Of a DNA stretch of 64,000 nucleotides, positions 58,157-64,000 are shown piece after piece. The notes below the pieces were generated by a model. That model worked only from the letters and a program-made list of their open reading frames with translations. It ran no database searches and was not told the origin of the DNA. The stretch lies in assembly GCA_001464955.1 (NCBI GenBank), contig LNEM01000024.1, positions 124,001 through 188,000 of the forward strand, in the 5' to 3' direction. Origin of the DNA: Rhizobiales bacterium Ga0077537 (lineage in GTDB: Bacteria; Pseudomonadota; Alphaproteobacteria; Rhizobiales; Hyphomicrobiaceae). Every line of letters begins with the position of its first letter. Positions within the stretch are counted from its first letter, which is position 1. Both the position numbers and the translations under genes were made by a program.

Positions 58157-58870
58157 ATGCCAGACACCGAACGAAGCCGAGATGCATCTATCGGGTCGGC
58201 GCGACACTTGGCTCCGCGTGTGCCGATCGAGATGACGATGAACCAAAAGCCTGATGCCTGCGGCATACCGGAGGCTCGCCGTGATTTCTCCACACAATTG
58301 AGGGAGCTCCGGGTTCCGCGCGGATACCGGACGGCGCGCAGTTTCGCGCGCGCGCTCGGCATCGATGAAAATCGGTACACGCGCTACGAGCGCGCCGAGG
58401 TCGAGCCCGATCTGGATATGATCCGGCGCATCTGCCAGCTGCTGGCCGTGACACCGAACGAGCTGCTCGGGACGCCATCTCCGTCGCTCGGCATGGATGG
58501 CGGCGTGGCCACGGCCGACACCGACATGACGTCGTCCATCGGTAGGGCGCAGGCACACCAGCCGCAGTCGGAGAATCGCGCCCGGTCGATCGCCACCGCT
58601 AGCTGGCAGCTGGCGGAGAAGGTGATCGCCGTCCGTGCATCTCACGCTGCCTCCGCGAGCCATTCCCTTCCTGTGGCGGCACGCGGCCTGGAGGCCCTGT
58701 CTTTGACCGGCACGGTCTACAAGGAACTGATGCAGCAACCCTTCGAGACGATCGCAGCGATCTCCGCCGATCTCCTGGCGGCGCGGATCGCCGATGACGA
58801 CCTCGGCGAACTGCGCCATCGGATCGATGTCCTCGTCACGCTCATCAAGGCAGGAAGCACTCCCGTCTGA
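58157..58870 (+). CDS. XRE-family HTH transcriptional regulator
   Basis: A 237-aa protein. The helix-turn-helix domain (about 44-105) has the XRE pattern RTARSFARALGIDENRYTRYERAEVEPDLDMIRRICQLL. The C-terminal region (150-237) is helical with ASWQLAEKVIAVRASHAASAS and no known ligand domain. ATG 58157 has GGGGAAAG upstream. It probably represses or activates its divergent neighbour, by position only. Confidence 0.85.
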   Translation: MPDTERSRDASIGSARHLAPRVPIEMTMNQKPDACGIPEARRDFSTQLRELRVPRGYRTARSFARALGIDENRYTRYERAEVEPDLDMIRRICQLLAVTPNELLGTPSPSLGMDGGVATADTDMTSSIGRAQAHQPQSENRARSIATASWQLAEKVIAVRASHAASASHSLPVAARGLEALSLTGTVYKELMQQPFETIAAISADLLAARIADDDLGELRHRIDVLVTLIKAGSTPV

Positions 58871-58913
58871 GCCGCCGTGGCGGCCCGCCCGATGCGCCGC
58901 CTCTCACACCCGA

Positions 58914-60152
58914 TCAACGGTCGGCCCGTGCCGTGACGGCTCTGAGCAGCACGTCGGCCGCCGGCACCATCTGGTCGAACGTCATGTCTTCGGCTTCGTT
59001 GTGCGTGATACCGTTGCGGCACGGGGCGAAGATCAACGCCGTCGGACAGACCGCCGCCATGTGGTAGGCGTCGTGTCCGGCCTCGGATTTCAGGTCCATC
59101 GTGGCATGCCCCAGGTCGCGGGCGGCTGCACGGACCAACCCGACGAGCCCGTCGTCGAAGCTGAAGCCACCGAAGCCCCATTGCTCCGCGATCGTGATGG
59201 CGCATCGGCTCCGCCGTTCCGCCGCCTGGATAGCCACTTCGACGTCGCTGATCATCGCGGCGAGTTGAGCCGCATCCGGATGCCGCATGTCACAGTAGAG
59301 CGTCGCCCTGTCGGAGAGAATGCCCGGCAGGTTCGGCGACAGGTCGAGCCGCGCGGCCGTCGTCTTGCCCTCGCTCGGCGCATACCGCCATCCGATTTCA
59401 TCGATTGCCACCGCGACGTGCGCCGCCCCGACGAGCGCATTGCGTCGCCGATCCATCGGTGTCGGCCCGACGTGCGAGGTCTCCCCGGTCACCTCGATGC
59501 GCATCGCCTTGGTCGGAAACCCACCCGTCACGACACCGATCGGAATTCCCGCCGCATCGAGCTTCGGTCCTTGTTCGATGTGGAGTTCGAAATAAGCGTC
59601 GATCTTGCGCCCGCCGACCGGCTCCGGTCCGTTGAAGCCGACCGCCGCGAGCGCCTGCGCGATGGTCACTCCGTCCTTGTCCGCCCGGGCCAGCGCCCAC
59701 TCCACGCTCTCCTTGCCGGCGAAGGCCAGTGACGCCACCATCGGCGGCGAGAACCGCGCCCCCTCCTCGTTCGTCCAGTTGACGACCTCGATGGCCCGCC
59801 GCGTCTGGATGCCGGCCCCGTCGAGCGTCTTGAGCACCTCGAGCCCGGCGAGCACGCCGAGAATGCCGTCGAACCGGCCTCCGGCATATTGTGTGTCGAG
59901 ATGGCTCCCGATCAGCACCGGCGGCAGATCCGGCTCGGTTCCTTCACGGCGGAGAAACATCGACCCGAGGCGGTCGACACGCACGCTGTAGCCGGCTTCG
60001 CCCGCCCACCGTGCGAGCAACTCGCGCACCTCCTTGTCGGCCTCCGTCAACGCCAGGCGCCTGAGGCCGCCGGCCACGCCCTTCCCGATCTCCGCCGAGG
60101 CCATGATCGAGGCCCACAGCCGATCGCCGTCGATCTTCAGGTTCGTCGCCAT
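58914..60152 (-). CDS. Zn-dependent hydrolase, N-carbamoyl-L-amino-acid amidohydrolase family (M20C)
   Basis: A binuclear-metal amidase of 412 aa. Metal ligands lie in IGSHLDTQYAGGRFDG, NWTNEEGARF and FELHIEQGPKLD, and later in SEAGHDAYHMA. The dimerisation-domain signature GETSHVGPTPMDRRRNALVGAA is conserved. The family hydrolyses N-carbamoyl amino acids, beta-ureidopropionate or allantoate in purine/pyrimidine breakdown. ATG 60152 gives the usual start. It is divergent from the histidine kinase. Confidence 0.92.
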   Translation of the reverse strand: MATNLKIDGDRLWASIMASAEIGKGVAGGLRRLALTEADKEVRELLARWAGEAGYSVRVDRLGSMFLRREGTEPDLPPVLIGSHLDTQYAGGRFDGILGVLAGLEVLKTLDGAGIQTRRAIEVVNWTNEEGARFSPPMVASLAFAGKESVEWALARADKDGVTIAQALAAVGFNGPEPVGGRKIDAYFELHIEQGPKLDAAGIPIGVVTGGFPTKAMRIEVTGETSHVGPTPMDRRRNALVGAAHVAVAIDEIGWRYAPSEGKTTAARLDLSPNLPGILSDRATLYCDMRHPDAAQLAAMISDVEVAIQAAERRSRCAITIAEQWGFGGFSFDDGLVGLVRAAARDLGHATMDLKSEAGHDAYHMAAVCPTALIFAPCRNGITHNEAEDMTFDQMVPAADVLLRAVTARADR

Positions 60153-60268
60153 CGAAACTCCTGCCCATGCTTCATGGTTAAGTCCCGCGATCACCATCCC
60201 GTTAACCGCAAGTAGAGGACTGCCGTCTATTTTCGCATAGGTTTTGGGGAGGCAAAGCGTAAACCATC

Positions 60269-61147
60269 ATGCTCGGCGGACCGATCGGCAGCGGCAAGAC
60301 CAATTCGCTCATGGGGAGCTACTCGCTCAAGCTGGGCGAGGCCGTCCTGCGCAGCCGCACCCGGAATGCGCAGAAGTCGGCGCGCATCGAGGCCGACATC
60401 GCCAACCGGATCAAGTCCGAGTTCATCTCGAACATGAGCCACGAGTTGCGCACCCCACTGAACACGGTCATCGGCTTTTCGAAGCTGCTCGCCGACCATG
60501 ATCGCCGTCCTTTGCCCCAGAAGGACATCGTCGAGTACGCACAGCTCATCCAGGATGCCTCGAGCAATCTCCTGACGATCATCAACGATATTCTCGACAT
60601 CTCGAAGATCCAGAGCGGCCATTTCCGTCTGAACTGGCAGGAAGCCAATCTCGACGAGATCCTCGAAAGCGTGACGTCGCAATACAGGATGCTCGCCGAT
60701 GAAGCGGGCATAGCTCTGGACCTCGACTACGGCGAGCGCGCCATCGTGATCCGCGGCGATGCCCAGAAGGTCCGGCAGGTCTTCGGCAATCTCGTCGGCA
60801 ATGCCATCAAGTTCACCGAGCGCGGCGGCAACGTCGTCGTCAGTGCGCGCGAGATGGCGGACGAATCGATCAAGGTCGTTATCGCCGACACCGGCGTCGG
60901 CATGGACATGCAGGAAATCGACGTGGCGCTGTCGCCCTTCGGTCAGGTCGACGGCAAACGCACGCGATGGCGCGAAGGGACCGGTCTCGGCCTTCCCATC
61001 GCCAAGGCTTTGATCGAGCTGCACGGCGGCACTCTCGTCATCGAGAGCGCGAAGGGAAGCGGCACGACCGTATGCGTCACGTTTCCGCCGCCGTCCATGC
61101 TGGAAATGATGCGGCACGATCTGGGACTGAAGCCCAAGCGGGGCTGA
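60269..61147 (+). CDS. soluble sensor histidine kinase
   Basis: A 292-aa kinase without membrane segments or a PAS domain. HisKA has the phosphorylated His58 in FISNMSHELRTPLNTVIGFSKLL (residues 52-75). The HATPase domain has VFGNLVGNAIKFTERGGNVV (N box), VIADTGVGMDM (G1) and REGTGLGLPIAKALI (G2). The N-terminus GGPIGSGKTN fits the GxxxxGKT phosphate-loop pattern but no P-loop ATPase domain follows. It overlaps the next gene by one base (TGATG). Possibly part of the DivJ/PleC-like cell-cycle input group, which is inference. Confidence 0.9.
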   Translation: MLGGPIGSGKTNSLMGSYSLKLGEAVLRSRTRNAQKSARIEADIANRIKSEFISNMSHELRTPLNTVIGFSKLLADHDRRPLPQKDIVEYAQLIQDASSNLLTIINDILDISKIQSGHFRLNWQEANLDEILESVTSQYRMLADEAGIALDLDYGERAIVIRGDAQKVRQVFGNLVGNAIKFTERGGNVVVSAREMADESIKVVIADTGVGMDMQEIDVALSPFGQVDGKRTRWREGTGLGLPIAKALIELHGGTLVIESAKGSGTTVCVTFPPPSMLEMMRHDLGLKPKRG

Positions 61148-63120
61148 TGAAACGCGGCGAGGACGAAACGATGCAACGCGCAGATGCCAATGTCCCCATG
61201 GTCGGACGCGACACCTCCATTGGCCGGATCGTGTCCGTGACGGGGTCCAAGGCGATCGTCATGCTCGACCCGCAGAAGGCTCGCGATGTGAGCATCGGTC
61301 GTCCGGAAATGGGCACGCTCCTCGCCATCGATGCCGAGAAGACGATCGTCCTCGCCATCGTGTCGGCACTGAACGTGCCGGTTCCAGCCCAGGCTGAAGG
61401 CGACGAAGAGATCTGGATTGCGGAACTCGGCCTCGTCGGCGAGCTGAAGAAGGGCCCCGACGGACAGCCCGAAGCGTTCAATCGCGGCGTAACGACCTAT
61501 CCGTCGCTCGGTGACCGCGCCCGCGTCGCCGTGAAGTCCGAGCTCCAGATCGCATTCTGCGGCGACACCTCGCACTCGGTTCGCGTCGGCTGCATCCGCC
61601 AGGACAACTCCATCCCCGCGACCATCCGCGTCGACGATCTTCTCGGCAAGCACTTCGCCATTCTCGGCACGACCGGTACCGGCAAGTCCTGCACCACGGC
61701 GCTCATTCTGCGCTCGATCCTCGAGAAGAATCCCGCCGCCCACATCGTGCTGCTGGATCCTCACAACGAGTACGCTACGGCCTTCACCGAGTGGGGCGAG
61801 GTCGTTTCGCCCCGCAACATGCAGCTCCCGTTCTGGCTCCTCACCTTCGAGGAACTGGTCGAGGTCGTGATCGGCGATCCGACGGATCGCAAGCACGAGA
61901 TCGAGATGCTCCAGGAGCTGATCCCGATCGCCAAGGCGCGCTATTCGAGCGGCCGCGGCAAGGAAAGCCCGAGCGGCCGCCAGCGCATCTTCGACAGCGG
62001 CAAGTTCACCGTCGACACGCCGGTTCCCTACCGCATCTCCGACCTGACGTCGCTGATCGACGAGCGCATGGGCAAGCTCGAGAACAAGCGCGACATCGGT
62101 CCCTACCGCAATCTCAAGACGCGCTTCGAGACCCTGTCCCTCGATCCGCGCTATGCCTTCATGTTCGGCTCGCTCACCGTCTATGACGGTATGGCCCAGA
62201 TCCTCGGGCGCATCTTCCGCGTTCCGGTGAACAACAAGCCGATCACCATTCTCGAGCTGACTGGTCTGCCGACCGAGATCGTCAACGTGGTCGTTTCGGT
62301 GCTCTGCCGCATGACCTTCGATTTCGCGCTCTGGAGCGAGGGCAAGGTGCCCGTCACGCTCGTTTGCGAGGAGGCGCACCGCTACGTCCCGGCCAACCCG
62401 AGCATGGGCTTCGAGCCGTGCAAGCGGGCCATCGCCAAGATCGCCAAGGAAGGCCGCAAGTACGGCGCATCGCTCTGCATCGTCACGCAGCGCCCCGCCG
62501 AGATCGACCCGACGATCCTGTCGCAGTGCAACACCGTCTTCGCGCTGCGCATGTCGAACGATCGCGACCAGGCCATCGTGCAGTCCTCGATCTCCGACAC
62601 GGGCTCCGGCCTGATGGAGTTCCTGCCCGCCCTCGGCCAGCGCGAAGCGATTGCCTTCGGCGAGGGTGTCACCCTGCCGGTCCGCATCCGCTTCGACGAG
62701 TTGCCGAAGCACGCGCTGCCGCGCAGCTCCACGGCTCGCTTCTCCGAGGCCTGGCAGAGTTCGGTCGGCGACGAAAACTTCCTCGAGCAGGTGGTCGAGC
62801 GCTGGCGTCATTCGGCGAGCGGCGCCTCGGTCGATCAGGCACAGAACACGGCCATGTTCGCCGAAGCCATGGGCATCAGTCAGACGGCTGCCGGCGACAC
62901 CGACGGTCAACCCGGCGCCGACCCGCACGCGGATGGCCACCGCGGCCTCGTCGCGTCGCCATCGCACAACACGCGCGGCGGCGGCTTTCGCCCTGACCCG
63001 GGCGCGCAGCGGCGTGACAACCGCAACCAGCCGGTGATGCCGCCGGTCGCGAGCACGCCGCCGGCCTCAGCGTCGGGAAGCTTCAAGTCGTTGCGGGACC
63101 GGCTGTCGCAGAAGCGGTAG
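61147..63120 (+). CDS. HerA/FtsK-like ATPase (DUF87)
   Basis: A 657-aa hexameric-type ATPase. A beta-barrel (HAS-barrel-like) N-terminal region (20-160) is followed by the RecA-like core. Walker A is AILGTTGTGKSCTT (about 171-184) and Walker B is LVCEEAHRYVP (405-415). ITQRPAEIDPTILSQCNTVFALRM carries the sensor and arginine-finger region. HerA relatives process DNA ends with NurA in archaea or act in bacterial defence. The C-terminal tail (about 560-657) is low-complexity and Gln/Pro-rich. No NurA gene is visible. The start ATG overlaps the kinase stop. Confidence 0.9.
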   Translation: MKRGEDETMQRADANVPMVGRDTSIGRIVSVTGSKAIVMLDPQKARDVSIGRPEMGTLLAIDAEKTIVLAIVSALNVPVPAQAEGDEEIWIAELGLVGELKKGPDGQPEAFNRGVTTYPSLGDRARVAVKSELQIAFCGDTSHSVRVGCIRQDNSIPATIRVDDLLGKHFAILGTTGTGKSCTTALILRSILEKNPAAHIVLLDPHNEYATAFTEWGEVVSPRNMQLPFWLLTFEELVEVVIGDPTDRKHEIEMLQELIPIAKARYSSGRGKESPSGRQRIFDSGKFTVDTPVPYRISDLTSLIDERMGKLENKRDIGPYRNLKTRFETLSLDPRYAFMFGSLTVYDGMAQILGRIFRVPVNNKPITILELTGLPTEIVNVVVSVLCRMTFDFALWSEGKVPVTLVCEEAHRYVPANPSMGFEPCKRAIAKIAKEGRKYGASLCIVTQRPAEIDPTILSQCNTVFALRMSNDRDQAIVQSSISDTGSGLMEFLPALGQREAIAFGEGVTLPVRIRFDELPKHALPRSSTARFSEAWQSSVGDENFLEQVVERWRHSASGASVDQAQNTAMFAEAMGISQTAAGDTDGQPGADPHADGHRGLVASPSHNTRGGGFRPDPGAQRRDNRNQPVMPPVASTPPASASGSFKSLRDRLSQKR

Positions 63121-63142
63121 AGGATCGCCTTGGACGAGGATC

Positions 63143-63162
63143 GCGCGTGGCACCCCACGCGC
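63143..63162 (+). terminator. hairpin after the HerA gene
   Basis: GCGCGTGG (63143-63150) pairs with CCACGCGC (63155-63162), 22 bp past the stop. No U-tract. Confidence 0.5.
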
Positions 63163-63294
63163 GCGTCATGTCGCGAGGCACGGAAGCTGTGCCGCGGTCG
63201 GTCGCAGAGGCCCGATGTTGCTAGGGCTGGCCGCGCCGCGCATCGAACGATAAGGGAGTGGGACCGCCCGTCGCGGCCCGGGGAGAGTGGCGTC

Positions 63295-64000
63295 ATGAGT
63301 AAGATTTATCCGATCATCCTGTCCGGCGGTTCCGGAACGCGGCTTTGGCCGCTCTCCCGCTCGATGTATCCGAAGCAGTTCATCCGCTTCTTCGGCGAAG
63401 GCACGTCGAGCTTCCTGGGTGCCACGCTGAAGCGGCTGACGGGCGGCACCGGGTTCGCGCCCCCGATCCTGCTCTGCAATAACGATCACCGCTTCCTCGT
63501 GAAGGACGAACTCGATCGCGCCGGCATCGAGGCGGGGGCGGTCTATCTCGAGCCCGTCGCCCGTAATACCGCGCCCGCCATCGCCGTCGCTGCGCTGGCC
63601 GTGACAGCCACTGACCCGAACGGCGTCATGGTCGTCATGCCGTCGGACCACATCATCCGTGACGAGGTCAAATTCGTCGCCGCCGTCGAGCGCGCGGCCC
63701 CAGTGGCAGCGACAGGACGCCTCGTCCTGTTCGGCATCAAGCCCGCCGAAGCCCACACCGGCTACGGCTACATCCGCCAGGGCGCCGCCCTTCCCGACTT
63801 CCCGGGCGCCGCGTTCGCCGTCGACGCCTTCTTCGAGAAGCCCGACGCCGCCACCGCCGCCGCCTATGTCGCGGCCGGCTCCTACTTCTGGAACAGCGGC
63901 ATCTTCGTCCTTCACGCCCGCACCTTCGTCGAGGAACTGGCCCGCCTCGCCCCCGGCATTCTCGAGGCGGCGCGCGGCGCGCTGGCCGGCGCCAAGCCCG
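63295..64000 (+). CDS. manC: mannose-1-phosphate guanylyltransferase (5' part, cut by window end)
   Basis: Makes GDP-mannose from mannose-1-phosphate and GTP for capsule or other polysaccharides. The visible 235 residues start MSKIYPIILSGGSGTRLWPLSR with the nucleotide-binding signature GGSGTRLWPLSR (11-22), followed by PKQFIRFFG. YLEPVARNTAPAIA and VVMPSDHII are the next conserved blocks, and FFEKPDAATA is the catalytic-Lys segment. The gene continues past 64000. GGGGAGAG precedes ATG 63295. The C-terminal isomerase domain of bifunctional forms is not visible. Confidence 0.95.
   Translation, partial: MSKIYPIILSGGSGTRLWPLSRSMYPKQFIRFFGEGTSSFLGATLKRLTGGTGFAPPILLCNNDHRFLVKDELDRAGIEAGAVYLEPVARNTAPAIAVAALAVTATDPNGVMVVMPSDHIIRDEVKFVAAVERAAPVAATGRLVLFGIKPAEAHTGYGYIRQGAALPDFPGAAFAVDAFFEKPDAATAAAYVAAGSYFWNSGIFVLHARTFVEELARLAPGILEAARGALAGAKP

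Noticed and set aside
61147-63120. Conjugative or FtsK-type translocase role for the 657-aa ATPase
   Set aside because: No membrane helices, gamma domain or relaxase neighbours; the barrel plus RecA layout fits HerA better.

Overview
The window is a GC-rich chromosomal segment of an alphaproteobacterium, most likely of the order Hyphomicrobiales (Rhizobiales). The evidence is a textbook CtrA master cell-cycle regulator next to an alphaproteobacterial FliJ, GANTC (CcrM-type) sites upstream of ctrA, a DUF2865 secreted protein, many TctC/Bug binding proteins, and split-NUO gene order with dense ATGA/GTGA overlaps. No rRNA, tRNA, CRISPR array, insertion sequence or prophage was seen. The species cannot be named from sequence reading alone.

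Layout. 1-5.2 kb: nuoG-H-I-J-(80-aa membrane microprotein)-K of respiratory complex I, minus strand, bounded at the left by a REPIN-like inverted repeat. 5.4-8 kb: a TSUP permease, two unknown proteins and a membrane-bound ClpP/SppA-fold serine protease. 8-13.3 kb: a complete branched-chain amino acid ABC transporter (livH-M-G-F-K order of transcription). 13.4-15 kb: an EamA exporter and a membrane-anchored thioredoxin-like protein. 15-25.7 kb: a catabolic locus on the minus strand with an SDR dehydrogenase, three tandem TctC/Bug binding proteins, TctB, TctA, two acyl-CoA dehydrogenases and a peptide-type ABC binding protein. This is probably uptake and beta-oxidation-like breakdown of an organic acid.

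25.8-33.5 kb: uvrA, followed by an accessory stretch (29.6-32.9 kb). That stretch holds an AT-rich DUF3800-like gene, a 1.3-kb non-coding block packed with repeats (a ~130-bp element with terminal inverted repeats in two copies, plus two shorter repeat families), a DUF3658-like winged-helix protein and a SLATT-type membrane effector. This is the best candidate in the window for an undescribed, possibly defence-related, module.

33.6-47.2 kb: housekeeping and metabolism. It includes an enoyl-CoA hydratase-family protein, the tightly overlapping operon cysS-GNAT-GFA-37-aa microprotein-cimA-DUF302, a MhpD-like hydratase, DUF2865, a GNAT, gltX, nadE and an SsuD-like luciferase-family monooxygenase. 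47.2-50.7 kb: a structured inverted-repeat element, a VOC dioxygenase-like protein, DUF2322, a gene-poor ~1-kb stretch and a beta-hydroxyacid dehydrogenase. 50.8-55.4 kb: a Sel1-repeat protein, a ThiE-like protein, ctrA and fliJ either side of a 715-bp regulatory region, and a lipoprotein. 55.4-64 kb: an orphan molybdenum hydroxylase large subunit, an XRE regulator, an M20-family N-carbamoyl amidohydrolase, an overlapping histidine kinase-HerA ATPase pair, and the start of a mannose-1-phosphate guanylyltransferase cut by the window edge.
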